Shown here one piece after another: positions 45,674 to 58,487 of a stretch of DNA of 64,000 bases (its first letter is position 1; every line of letters begins with the position of its first letter). The notes under the pieces are model-generated. The model was not told the DNA's origin, ran no database searches, and saw only the letters and a program-made list of their open reading frames with translations. Made by a program: the position numbers and the translations under genes. The stretch covers positions 6,200,001 through 6,264,000 of the forward strand of contig NC_085116.1 of assembly GCF_030269925.1 (NCBI RefSeq), in the 5' to 3' direction. The stretch is from Bombyx mori. Lineage: Eukaryota > Arthropoda > Insecta > Lepidoptera > Bombycidae.

Positions 45674-46069
45674 TGTTGTATATATATTCTAATCCACTTT
45701 CATTTAGTGTTTTTAATGCATTATTTTCTTACGTAGTGTTTGCATCAGTATGGCCTTTGTTGATAAACAGACTAATTGAAAAGATTTATTTGAAAAAAAT
45801 CTATGTTACTGTCAGGCATTTCTCTAAAATGTCTTTTTTTATTCTTATATTTAGACTATTGTTCGTTAAGTTATCTTAATTATCACCGTGACAAAATGCG
45901 ATCGAATCTTGGACAGTGCTGCCAGATTGATTTTAAAATACCTTGGAGTACATTTCAAATAATTAAGGTATGGTTTAATCAGTCAATGTAGAACCCAACT
46001 GATGCTTCTCTAATATTGTTTATGTACCAAAATATTAAAATTCACTCTGTATTTCTTAATGATTATTAC

Positions 46070-46307
46070 GGCCTAGACGAGTGAACGGGCTAACCACCTC
46101 GTTACCGGTATCTGTAGACACTACAACGTAAATATCGCCATTCACCTTGGGACACCATGTCGAAGTATCGATGGGATTGTATAACAGCTGTCCCACCCTT
46201 CAAACCGGAACGCATCACTGATTCGCGGCGGATATAATCGGAATTTAAGCTATAGTTTAAGCACAAGTATAATAAGAGTTTAGAGTACATCTTACCGCCA
46301 GTAAAGG
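46070..46307 (-). mobile_element. Old, diverged family-A SINE
   Basis: GACACTACAACGTAAATATC, CCCACCCTTCAAACCGGAAC, and CATCTTACCGCCAGTAAAG mark both halves, with many changes. Confidence 0.6.
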
Positions 46308-46559
46308 GCAATTGCCAATCGCAGTACTTTGGCCTAATACTCAGAGAACACTGCTGCCTGTTCTTCAGTATTTACTGAGAGGTTACAAAGGGGTTTCGCC
46401 CAAACTAAATTTAAAAAAAACTCAATAAAATTGTCTGAATTTTGATGGATAACAGCGTAAGTCGATCAACTAATTGATTCTGAATGTGAAAGTAGTAATA
46501 TACTTACTACGTAACTACCATACTTTTTCTACCTTACTTTCTTACTTACCATACTTTTT

Positions 46560-46812
46560 CCACTGGAGGTAGGACCTGTTGTGAGTCCGCGCGGGTAGGT
46601 ACCACCGCCCTGCCTATTTCTGCCGTGAAGCAGTAATGCGTTTCGGTTTGAAGGGTGGGGCAGCCGTTGTAACTATACTGAGACCTTACAACTTATATCT
46701 CAAGGTGGGTGGCGCATTTACGTTGTAGATGTCTATGGGCTCCAGAAACCACATAACACCAGATGGGCTGTGAGCTCGTCCACCCATCTAAGCAATAAAA
46801 AAAATAAAAAAC
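46560..46812 (+). mobile_element. Family-A SINE body
   Basis: CCACTGGAGGTAGGACCTG to CATCTAAGCAATAAAAAAAA. Confidence 0.85.
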
Positions 46813-49290
46813 ATAGAAAAGATATCAATTAATTTCACTCAGAAGATGATCTTACACTTGGACTGTATAATTTAATAGGTATATAGGTATGCGTTAAATT
46901 ATTTCAATGGCAAAACGATGAGGAGGGTTGATAGATTAGTAAATATTATTCTCCGTTTCAATTCATCTTAAGAATTGATCTTCTCCTTAACGAAATATGC
47001 ACTCAGTACGTATTATTTAGTTGTAACGTCTCGTAAATGTATAAGCTACGCCCTCATCTGTATTCAAGGGCGCTAAGAACGCTTGCACCGGCACTCAATG
47101 CGCTACAGAAGATTCGTTTGCTCTTGTAACGTCAAAACACAGACCAATTAACTCACTTTTGGTGTCACTCCAAACAAACTCCTTGCACATTTAGGCGATC
47201 TCAAAAAAAAAAATATTAAAGAAAATGGTGGACAACAGCTAAGCTGTGACCCTAAAACAAACCGTCATCCATGAGAGATAGTAGTAGCCATTTTAAAACC
47301 ACCAACTGCTTAAAAATCATTGGCTTCATCGTTATGTAATCTTGCGCATAGAAAACGCCATCAGTACTAAAAATCGGCATTCGTCAAATTTAAAAGGAAG
47401 TTTTAATCACAAGAAGTGACAAATAGCTTTTGTATTTTTTTAAAAATTAATGTAGTATTCGTGAGTCCAAGGTCCGGTAGAGTTTTAAAAATATTAATGA
47501 ACTAATGTGGTCGTTAGCAGAGTTTTATTGGCACTTAGACTATTGTGAGTTGCACACGAGATGCGTTTAAGTACATTTATCTAAATAAGGAACAAACGTC
47601 ATCGGCACTAGGGCTGGCACCAAACCTTTTTTTTATAATTTTAAAATGGGTTAACGAGAGCTCACAGTCACGCTGATGTCCAGTGGTTACCCTAGCATAT
47701 TGTCATCACAACGTGAGCGTTAAGATGACATATGCCTATCAACCCCGACACGCGTTTACCGACGGTGTTTATCATTAAAATCTCAAATTATTAAAAGCTT
47801 ATTTAAAAAAAAAACAAGTCCTAATTATCAGCCAACTTAACCTAATAGGTGTATGGCTCTAATAAAGAATGAAATAAAAAAGTCCTAATTAGCGAACATT
47901 TAGAATAGCTTCTAAAAATAATCCACCTATATTCTATTCCAATTACGAAATCCCATAAGACAGATATAATTATTATGTTATTGTTTGAGTGAATTAATTG
48001 TATAATGATTTAGGTTGATTATGTGTATTTTTAAAATTATATTTACGACCATGAACAAAAAATGATTATTTATTTCAAAATTATACGAAACGTGACGAAT
48101 TACGTTCTAAGAAGTGTCAAAAGGGACTTCGTAATTGGAATAGAGTATAATTTCTGGAAGCCCTGTCCAGCACGAACGAAGCCCGTACCAGATTTAGATT
48201 TCAGACAAAATCTTTGTTTTCGTTTTATTACATGAGAATGACATCAACTGCTGTTTGAGTAGGTACGTTAAAGCTGGCAAATGTTATTCACAATTCGCCT
48301 CGTGATTATTCGAATGTATTTTCAATATGAACGAATGGAATTGTGAAACAGGAAGCGGTTGAAAACGTTTAAAATGTTCTAAATATCAATGAATATAATT
48401 CGGTCGTGGTGTTGTTTTAAACTAAGCACGTCGTTATACATGTTTTGTCAACTAGAATAATTATTATTTTAGATATGTGTTTCTAGCTCTTTGATAACAG
48501 ATGGCGTTACTCTTACCGGCGTAACATTACGCTTTTGTCCACTTAATAATATAAATATATAATCTGCAGATGTAAATAAAATAAGAATACTGTTCTTTGA
48601 CAAACAGCTAATTTTGTCTCGCTTTTTTATGGTTCATAATAGTCCGAATAAAGATTCAAATCCCGCACGAAAATTTGAAAAATAAACAAAACGGTGACCA
48701 ATAAAGAACAGAATTTAAATAGGATATCGCTAGGGTTAGCTACTTCACAATAATATTTAGATTATGCAAATTTTGTTTGTTTTTAATATTTATCTAATAT
48801 AGTTATATAGCACTTTGATATCTGAAGTAAACACGAAATGATACGAATCAATTTGAATGTTCGAAGACAAGCCATAACAGTTCGCTAGAGTAAAATAAAT
48901 CTACATACTGTATCTCTGTATATTTTTAATATTCCCCATATGCCACAATGCAGAATAATCCCTATATTATAGCGACGTAAACTCTTTATCCTAAGTCCAT
49001 TGTCCGCAACTGCACAATAGAGCTAGCTCCCTTGAGTGCGCTACTCACAATGAATATAACTATAGATACATATATGAAATCAATTCTCCAGTCTACCCGC
49101 CATTCCCTTAGGGCTTCGAGCAGTACCTAGCTCGGCGTCTCGCCTGGGACACGTTTAGTAGAGATATTATCGTAAACATTATTGTAGACTATTGTAAAAT
49201 GTAGACAATTGGTTTGTTGAAATGCTTAGAATTCACATGTTTCTTTATATGTAAATTTTATAACGAGAGAATGTGTAATTTATTATAAAT
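46813..49290. other. Largely unique intronic DNA before the ratchet-like site
   Basis: Only one decayed SINE fragment was recognised. Otherwise AT-rich. Confidence 0.5.
47628..47735 (-). mobile_element. Decayed family-A SINE fragment
   Basis: Poly-T, AATGGGTTAACGAGAGCTCA, GTGGTTACCCTAGC. Weak but ordered matches. Confidence 0.35.
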
Positions 49291-49312
49291 TTTATCTTTG
49301 TTTCAGGTAAGC
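49291..49312 (+). promoter_or_regulatory. Candidate recursive splice site (ratchet point) in EcR intron
   Basis: A T/pyrimidine-rich run (TTTATCTTTGTTTCAG, 49291-49306) is joined directly to GTAAGC (49307-49312). The same spot is therefore a good 3' splice site and, after joining to the EcR-A exon end (ATAG), would regenerate a 5' splice site. This matches the AG|GT ratchet-point consensus described in long Drosophila introns. It lies 20.2 kb downstream of the EcR-A donor on the same strand. It was seen by eye; use in vivo is inferred. Confidence 0.45.
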
Positions 49313-49400
49313 TACTAAGATATTTTGATATTTTGACAGCTGAGTTATTCAGGTCCGTATTCGCGGCTAATAATCAATTGGAATCTCTGCTCTCTTATCA
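49307..49400 (+). other. Candidate recursive-splice exon or alternative exon (94 nt)
   Basis: This interval lies between the 3' splice site at 49306 and a strong donor TCA|GTAAGTACG at 49401. It is open only in the frame that would follow from the EcR-A exon (completing the split Gly codon as GGT), with stops in the other two frames. Length 94 changes the exit phase to 2, so inclusion before the common EcR exon (phase 1 entry) would shift the frame. That fits an RS-exon that is normally skipped by re-splicing, or a poison exon. It could also be a leader exon of another isoform, or chance. Confidence 0.35.
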
Positions 49401-52400
49401 GTAAGTACGAATTGTTTAGTCGTTCCATTATTTCAGTTGATTAAAATGAACAAAAAATAACTTGAATACATTAAAATGACAACTGACAATACAGTCAGTA
49501 GATTTATGAACAAAAACACTCACAAAAATTGCTTTAGTTACTTAATGCGTCGGCCACAAGGCGCAGTGAAATCGCATTAGAAAGTGCCGTGGTTAGCCGC
49601 ACCGCCTTCTTATTTAAACTAGACATCTGTATACTTCTCAGCTTGTTATTACTTTCCAATTGCATTATGCACTACTACTTATATAAGTTTGATGAGGATT
49701 TACGAAATGTAAGACTGCTGTTTGTTATATTACCCAACGAAGACGGATTATAGTGATGCGATACCCGGTATGATATCGTTGAAGTTTAAGTACTGTAAAC
49801 ATATTTTGCACTTTGCAGTAATGCACTTTACTGTTACACGCAATGTAAAAGTTATTTGATGTGCGGGATCAACGAACTTGTGTGACGCAGAGTACTGTTT
49901 GAATTCCATTGCGGATTCGCAAAATTCCAACTTAACTTAGTAAATGAAAAATATTTTTTTTTGTCTACGTTTTCGAATCGAATCGAATGAATCACCGCTT
50001 CATTCTGAGTTCGAAAATATATACAAATATTTATTTATAAAATAGCATATAGAGATTTATCTGGTAAAATTTAAATCATTTGAGCTTTACATCAATGCTG
50101 AGGGCATGAGGACAAGCCATCGCTAAACATCGCCCCAGTCGCGCGCCTCCATTGTAAACTGACCTTTAGGACAATTTTCAGTTCACCTTTTGTGACAATG
50201 TCGTACTAATAAACCTAGAGGCTACGATAACAAAAGTAGGGTGTGAACGTATAATAACTTCAAAATTCTATGCTATTTCATAACTGATAGATTTGCTTAT
50301 TTATATTTTCGCATTAACGACAAGACGCAAAATAGTTATGATAATATATTTGTTAACTCTGATTGGAGTCGACGGCAAGACTAAAATAATCAATTGAATT
50401 GTGTCACGTATTCATAAATAGTCTTTTTTTAAACCCTTAATAATATCGGCGACGCGACGACGTGTTGACGTAGCGAAAAGGATGTCCGTTTTAATTATTA
50501 AAACTCACAGAAATTTAAATAGTGTGATACTTATTCAATAGCACAACAGTAACAGAACTAATAATAAAAATTTTAATTGTGTTAATTTTTAAATATCTGT
50601 TCTCTGAATTCGTGTCAACTGAATTTAGTCTAGGTCATATTATAAACGTTCTTTGCAACCGAGTTCATCTGTTCCAATTTTCTTGATCAAAGTAAACGTT
50701 GGTTTAGCACAAATATAGTGTAGAGAATGAGTAATGACCCGATGAGATCACTTTGGAACGGTGTTAATTCGATATGGTCAGCCCTTGATAGGGGTGTCAC
50801 TCATAGAGCAGCTAAACTAAATTTGGCAACATTAACTCAAATTCATCTATGTCAACTTGAATGTCTTATAGCGTATTATTTGAATGTGATTGTGATCGTA
50901 AAACCGGTTCCAAAAAGTCACAGTCCAGAAAAGAGCCAGTGAAACCAACTAAACAAACTTATCAACTCGAAGGACTTGTTTCCTTTTTTATTCATGTAAA
51001 ATTATAATAATAAAATATTATAAAAACATACATCATACTCGATGCTCTAGAATCCATACTCTTCATGGAGCTATTTGGTATTTTCGGTATGTATGTAGTT
51101 ACTCGTTCTTGCCTCGTATGTGTGTGGTAAACACAAGAGGTAATCCTTCTATAATAGTTTAGAGCAGTTCAATATAAAATGGTGTTCTATCATTATGAAA
51201 TTTTCTTTAGAACCCTTTTTATTTCAAACTTGATGAAACAACATTAAAAAGAGACAAACATCTATATGATTTAGCCTGCGAAAGAATGAGATATAATAGT
51301 TCCAAAGGTATCAGTTCTACCACGTGTGAGCAGCACATTTCTTAATGTTATTTTTCTATAATAAACCATCAGTCACCTGTGTCCTAATCAACTTGCAAAT
51401 GAATCGCGCAAATATAATTATTAAAATAATTATTTCGTTAATTTTAACTTCAAAAGATTATGTCAATTCCCAGTTTTATTTGTGGTTTAATAACATAGTG
51501 TGGTTTAATAACTTAAATACTATAAAATGTAATATGAGTATTTCAGACCTAACCCTGAAGTCATTACAATTGTCGCACTTCCCACAGCTAGTAGAGAGCA
51601 AAACAGTTGCAATATTGAATGCAAACCGAAAACTTCTTAGCCTTTTTGTGTCAGTCTGCTCTTAAATTGAGTGTTAATGTAGGAAACGAGTTTTCAAAAC
51701 TGATGAATTCACGGCAGTCGGCGGATGTCTCTATTCTGTAGATTTGTATCTCAAAGTGATGATAATAATTCAAAGAAAAAATTAGCGTTTCTTCTTGGTT
51801 TTAATCTTTGACTTTATTAAAAGATGGCGGTACCTATCTTAGTTTTAAGATATGCCACATCTCTTCCCGTGGGTGTCTCAAATGGCGACAAAGCCGTTTA
51901 TCGGAAATTGGGTCAGCACCGTTCGTCATTTTCACCCTTTTTTTACAAACACCAAAAACCTTTACTAAAATGCTAATAACTTCTGTTCACACAATCAGGA
52001 CAGTGAATGCGAATTCATAAATCACTACCTAACAAAAAGAACCTGCTTTACTTCGTGTGCTGAATAATACCAAGTGCAGAAAATACTATCCTCATTTTGA
52101 CGTAAACACAAAGATACCTTACTGGAAACGTTTTAAAAAGAGTATTTAATAGAATTTAACATCAACTCAAATATAGAACCAAAAAAATCTAGGTTTAGAC
52201 TATACAGTTACTGCCATCTAGTATAAAGATTAGGAACTCGAATGAAATGTTACGTCATGTCGACATTGACCGCTAGATGGGGGTACTGGTACGTGCAGCC
52301 TATGACGATAGCGGTTAACGAACGTTCTTGACTGGGCGCTAGAGTTCGTTCGTTGTCATGACACACAATAACAAACATAATATCGGCATGCGACTAAAAC

Positions 52401-53057
52401 GATTTCGTTGACGCGTAGCGAAATAACACTTTTGATAAACAAGCCACAGACGTATTATTATACATCTGTACAAACTAGCTTCGCGACAAGGCTGCCATAT
52501 TATTTCTACAAATTATTAAAAATACACGCTTCAAATTATATTTCTTAACGAACATTAACAACTAAAAATATTTTAAGACACGTAATTTTATGACTAGTAG
52601 ACCTTGAAACTGTACGAACAAATTTTGAGCATTCATTATTTGAAACACTTTTCCACCTCGCCTCTACGTCAATGACATCATGATTTACATGCAGAGAACA
52701 TTAACCTTTTTCTTAGTAAATTGAACTTTTATAATCTTGAGAATATAATGTTTCGATGTGTATAATAAATTTAATAAAACAGCTGGAATTAACTGACTTT
52801 TGAAACAGATTTCGTGCGTGCACTTGAGCGGAGAAGTTGATTTAATAAATTCGACAGATGGCGCTGCTCGGCATAAAATAAACTTTTCCATTTAATTATT
52901 TTTTATGTATATTCTTAGACCGACTAGACCATTTACGGCCATGATAATAGTACATGACCATTATTGCTCATGACCAAAATAATTTAAAGAACACAACCAA
53001 GCGACGCTGCCAACCCCTAAGGACTATTCTTAACCTTGTTGAAGAAAAACATGTACT
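49401..53057. other. Longest repeat-free stretch in the window
   Basis: No known repeat or exon was recognised over 3.6 kb. An AGATGGCGC motif lies just within it at 52856-52864, the insect CTCF-like core. The low repeat load could reflect conserved intronic regulation, which only comparison can show. Confidence 0.4.
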
Positions 53058-53200
53058 AACGTTCTGGAAACATAGTAGAGTGAAGTTCATTCCATAGCCT
53101 TGTTCGAGAAAAAGACCTTCGGAAACACACCAAGGATGAACATAGCCGTTCTAGGTAATATGGATGAACTCTACTCCGGTGGTGAGGGGTATGTTGGTAA
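53058..53200 (-). mobile_element. LINE ORF2 C-terminal fragment, same family
   Basis: On the minus strand it reads HHRSRVHPYYLERL, then LWNELHSTMFPER, the same C-terminal motif as at 16555-16680. The fragment ends at the ERY region and lacks the family-C 3' tail. Confidence 0.65.
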
Positions 53201-54005
53201 AAACAAGATGACTGAATCAATTGGTACATTATGTCCAATGGTGTGGAAGATTTAACTAATTTAATTTCCATTTATTTATATTGCATGGTGCATACAAAAT
53301 TTCAAAGTTACTAATGAACTCAAGATTAAAATGAAACCGTTTTAGATTTAGCGTAACATTACGTACGGCTTCGTAACGATAAACATCTACATACAGTTAG
53401 TTACTTGTGTAAACCGCTCCAACCTTAACATTGAAGTGTGCATTGAATAATATTTTTAATAGCGAATACTCCAAAAAAAAAAAAAAAATATTAATCGATA
53501 TTATCTCATGGCAAGAAGTTAGATTTTTCGTTGGGTCATTAAACTTCACGGTCGATGGTTAATCCAATGCGTAGCCATCGTTACGACACAGAACGTGTTG
53601 TTCTTGTTTGAATTTAAAAAAAAATTGTTATTGTACTGTGATTTTTTATTGAGTTACATGTCGTAACCTCATTGCTCATTGTCAATCTTATCCTAACTCT
53701 CTCTCTCTCCCTAAAGATCACAGTTTAAATAGGTGATCTAAGAATTTTCATTTAAACTGATATTGTTATAAAATACGACGGTACGTTACTTCGTAGCGTA
53801 TAAAGTCATTTGGGGCTAGCCACATATGACGTCATACTTTGAAGTTGAAGTTTAGCAAAAACAGTCCTTTAAGTTATGAATTTAGATATTAGTCCAGAAT
53901 TTAGAAATAGAAAGAACAGTGGACTAGCTTGTAAATTATAATACGCTATAAATTGTAGTCCAGTTAAGAACAGGGACAGGGATTATAATAAAGCAACTAT
54001 CAGAA

Positions 54006-54430
54006 GTCGTCGTGGCCTAAAAGATAAGACGTCCAGTGCATTCGTGTTGAAGCGATGCACCGGTGATCGAATGCCGCAGGCGGGTACCAATTTTTCTAAT
54101 GAAATACGTACTCAACAAATGTTCACGATTGACTTCCACGGTGAAGGAATGACATCGTTTAATAAAAATCAAATCCGCAAAATTATAATTTGCGTAATTA
54201 CTGGTGGTAGGACTCTTGTGAGTCCGCGCGGGTAGGTACCACCACCCTGCCTATTTCTGCCGTGAAGCAATAATGCGTTTCGGTTTGAAGGGTAGGGCAG
54301 CCGTTGTAACTATACTTGAGACCTTAGAACTTATATCTCAAGGTGGGTAGCGCATTTACGTTGTAGATGTATATGGGCTCCAGTAACCACTTAACACCAA
54401 GTGGGCTGTGAGCTCGTCCACCCATCATCA
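54006..54430 (+). mobile_element. Full-length tRNA-headed SINE (family A with head)
   Basis: The head (54006-54085) has tRNA-like pol III boxes: TGGCCTAAAAGATA (A box-like) and GGTGATCGAATGCC (B box-like). A linker follows (CTCAACAAATGTTCACGATT) and then the family-A body from ACTGGTGGTAGG at 54200. The same order occurs on the other strand at 59931-60352. The many shorter family-A units in the window lack the head. Confidence 0.75.
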
Positions 54431-56212
54431 TATAAATAGCATATGAGCCCATGATGTGGAATAATATTCGAATATTTAATTTATATTCATACACAACTTA
54501 TATTAATTATGATAATTCTTTGCGGCCGATTTCTATTCTATTCTGCGGCAACACATATAAAAAATATTTTCGAAAATCCTTTGGGAACTTCATTTTAAGC
54601 TGCTAATGCTTTGTTCGAAGTGCATCAATATTCGGAGATCAATCGATCAACCACTACTGATTTTTTTTTAATCTTATATTACAAAATTGGCATAAAAAAA
54701 TATACCGACCAAAATTCTAAAATTAAACATAAGTACATATAGAATTTTTCGTTGGTCAAGTAAGAGATACGTAATTCACGCTGTTTTTGTTGCCATATTC
54801 TATTATGTATGTAATGAAATGTTTCAATGTAATTTTCAGCAAATCTTGCTTTACGATAAATATCAGTCGTAAGAATCATAAAGCAAGCTCGTTGTGCGAC
54901 ACGGTCAAACACACCCGGAATATCGATCGACACAATCGTATTACCATTGTTCCAATCTTGCTTTCAATCAATACTATGCCTACAATTTATACAGCGTTGC
55001 CCCGATGAACAAGAGCAACTGAAATAAGTTCTTCATACGACTATTGCACATCGACACAACAGAATCAACGATTTTCATTCAAATATCATTGGAAGGGGTA
55101 AATAGTGCATTTTGAAAATACAGGTGAGGTCAGACAGTTCAGTAACTAATCGATTTGCATCGAAAACAATGGTTCGCGTAAAATTTAGCAAAGTCATTAA
55201 AAGTGTTCAAATTAATTGTTCTAATTTCGGTGGTCATGTGTTGTGAGCCCACTCGGGTGATTACTGCTGCACTAACATTATGACTCGAAGCCATTAATAG
55301 AGTAGATAGAGCATTTGTAATTACAATGCAATTCTATCTTCTATTTACATTAATGAGCAGTAGCAGCAACAGCAGTATTACCACAGCTTAGTACTATAAA
55401 GACTCACTTGTTGAAATTAAAGAAAATTTTAAAATTCAAATCGAATTTTTCGATAGGATTCTCTAAAATCTGCATTAGAAGAATAATATAAATGGTAGTT
55501 TGTAAAATAAAAAATAAAATAAGAACATTCACTTTCCCGAAGACATAATCCCTTTCACAATAAGCTGATTGAGCTCACTCTGCTGTTAACGTGGTTAGCC
55601 TAATTAGTCGTCTGATGACCCTCGGGAATGAGTTATTGTTAGCATAAACTATTTATAAATGACCGACCTCAGTCCGTCTCTAGCTGTCTTCTTGTATTTA
55701 AATGAAGAGAGAAAAAATTGTAAGTGCTTACGTACGTTCAGAGATCTAAAACATCATTGCTCTGCCTTTACACACTGTCGGCCCTCTAATGAAACGAGAC
55801 AAGAGGAAAGAAAATATGAAAATGCTAAATAAAACTGCAGTTCTTTTGAATTTTTTTATTATCGGTAGGGGTTTTTACATTACGAGTCTCGATTTAGCTC
55901 CCTCCGATTTTGAGTATACAATGCTATATAAACGCCAGATGAAACTCTTAGTAAAGGCGAAGCTTAAAATACATTTTAACTAACAAAGCTAACAGAGTTT
56001 AAGTTTGGTTTATTACTATTATTTTTCAAGCGATATGGAGACATGTTTCAACGCCTTTAAATTAGGTGAACGCCCTCAAAGATTAATCTGACATTAATAA
56101 AACACGTCAATACTAATACTAGCTTCAAATGTTCACTACCAATACATATCAATAAAGCTATTCGTTTAAAGCTATCATCGGATTGCTTAAAGCGAAATAT
56201 GGATATGTTTTT
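54431..56212. other. No recognised feature
   Basis: AT-rich unique DNA. Confidence 0.5.
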
Positions 56213-56630
56213 ATCTATATATTAATACGTGAAGCAAAAACTTTGTATCCCTTTTTACGAAAATTGCGCGGACGGAGGAGTATGAAATTTTCCACACTTA
56301 TACAGAATATAGAGAAGAAGTGGACAATGCTGATATTTTTTTAAATAATGCATAAATATACAGTAAATCAATAAAGAAAACATTACACACACTACATACC
56401 ATGTATTTGACGCACACACGCATGCATACTATTTATTGTCAAACTTTTGTTCTTGACGTCTGTTGTCAAATTGAGAATAGATTAAATATTGTTTGTCTTT
56501 GTTAATATTTTGTATAGTGTAGTCTTGGCGAAATTTGTGATTATAGAAGTATAAAATACAATCATAATAGTGTACAAACTTACAATTCCAATTAATTATA
56601 GTCGAATTTCGACTACTGCGGGACCTCTAG
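56213..56630 (+). mobile_element. Helitron-like nonautonomous element (family H3), near complete
   Basis: Starts TCTATATATTAATACGTGAA. Ends with the hairpin GTCGAATTTCGAC (56601-56613), CTACTGCGGGACCT and CTAG (56627-56630). This is the clearest copy of the family. Confidence 0.75.
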
Positions 56631-57138
56631 TTTATTTTAATAGGACAGCTTTGCGAGAAGGAATCTTAATTATTCGTGACTGAAGAACGACCACGTCATT
56701 ATTTCGATAAAAACTGCTCAATTCAATGTTTTCAAACCAACTTTAGAGTTGAGAAACCATTTTAGCGGGTTTCAAACTCTGAACGTAAAACAAATCTCGA
56801 TCGTGTTGTACACAGTCTGTTCACGGTCTATTCTCGTCAGGTTCATCGTTAACAAAAATGATCTCATCAGTACGATGCAGCGACAATGTGAACATTGTGA
56901 TTAATGTCCGCGTGTCACTCTTCTCTGTACATACAGAAATTGGTGTATTTATGTCCATGTAAAGATAGTGATTGTGCGATTTAAAAAAAAAACATGAAGT
57001 TTGAAGTCGGCTCAAGAAAATTTGTTAATTCTCTAGTCACCAAATTTGAATTCAATTCTTGTCGTTGCGTCTTTTTGGATGTAACTTTGAGATGGATTTT
57101 AAATTAGCTTACGGAGCTGCTATGGAGATTAGAGTATT

Positions 57139-57258
57139 AAGCGGTAGGCAGCGGCTTAGCTCTGCCCCTGGCATTGCTGAAGTCCATGGGCGACGGTAAC
57201 CACTCACCATCAGGTGGGCCGTATGCCCGTCTGCCTACAAAGGCAATAAAAAAATAAA
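57139..57258 (+). mobile_element. Family-C LINE 3' end fragment
   Basis: GCGGTAGGCAGCGGCTTAGC to CTACAAAGGCAATAAAAAAAT. It is preceded by GAGTATTAA as in the copy at 16716-16729, so a few bases of ORF2 end are retained. Confidence 0.8.
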
Positions 57259-58231
57259 AATATTACTCGTCTGATCTCAGAACAAAAAAAAAACGGCATA
57301 CGGTGCACGGTGGTTACATATCTTCAAGAAGATGAAGTTTTCAAAATGTTTTCTTTACTTTTTTAGCTTTCATGCCTTTTTTTGGGGTTTTCTATCATTA
57401 TTGAGTTACAATCAAGTTTCTCATTGTTGCATGGATTTAGACCTGTCTATATCTCAAGTTTATTTTGCGTACTACTACGAAACATTCCAGTTCTTAGTCA
57501 ATTAAAAAGTATTAAAGTACAGAAGCAAAATAAGAAGCCAAATGAAACACATTCACAATACATTTGGTACACAATGGTATGTAAGGTAATGGTAGACATA
57601 ATATTAGTAAAATTTTAAAGTTAAATAATGTCAGATTCTTACAAGCGAAGACGTTAGCAAAAGGCAGTCCTTTAAATAAATTACACGGCGGGCGGCGACC
57701 GCTATCTGTCGATCTGTAATTAAACAGAATTGCCGCAATTTATATGGCACATCGTCTTTAGAGCCCATGAATTGAGCAATTAGAGTATAAGGAATTTCGT
57801 TAATTAAAAAATTATATGGTGCTAGAGTTGAACAATCAAAAATACATGAACAAATTTGTATTGTAAAGATTGTATTATCGGAAACCTCAACTCATATATT
57901 TCACAGTTGCTTAACTAAGATACGTCAGGAATTATTTTACTTTCGTTAATTTAAATACAATTTTATTTGATCGGAAAACAACAAAAAACAAACACGTGTG
58001 AAATTCATACAACGCAGAAATTAAAACTACGTAAGCGTTCTATCTCATTTATTCACGGCCTAATATTCTATAATAGGTATATTTGGCGCTTTATCGTTTA
58101 GATATAGGTTCAGTCTCTTCATAGGAACATTGAACCGAAGTTCCATTCCAATGTATTCATTACGATTCATCTGTTGAAAAAAATAAGAGAATAAACTTGC
58201 ATTCAAAACTTAATGTTTGAAATATACATAT
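57259..58231. other. No recognised feature
   Basis: AT-rich unique DNA with short chance ORFs. Confidence 0.5.
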
Positions 58232-58487
58232 CGACGCTTGAAAGGCAAAAGTGACTAAGCGACAATAACTGCTTTGTACATAAATGATAGGCAATAACCA
58301 TATTCAATGCGCAAAAAATATATATTTCTAGGTCTATTAAAATAATTTCAATCCTACAGCTACTAGCTAGATTCTACTACTACTAGATTCGTTAAAATAA
58401 ATTTTGTTTACAGGTATTTCAACTTTAAATTAGTCTACTGTAAAGTTCACGCATTGTCGTTTAATCATGTTTGCCTTTCAAGCGTCG
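58232..58487. mobile_element. MITE-like palindromic element
   Basis: CGACGCTTGAAAGGCAAA (58232-58249) and its perfect inverse TTTGCCTTTCAAGCGTCG (58470-58487). The inverted similarity continues about 25 bases further in (AAGCGACAATAACTGC against its diverged inverse near 58450). Confidence 0.65.

Noticed and set aside
54006..54085. tRNA-like sequence
   Set aside because: The same head is repeated at 60280-60352 fused to the same SINE body, so it is a SINE promoter rather than a tRNA gene.
55126..55134. Single AGGTCA and other lone TGACCT sites (27997, 7862, 22554)
   Set aside because: Isolated 6-mers are expected by chance in 64 kb. Only the four-site cluster was reported.
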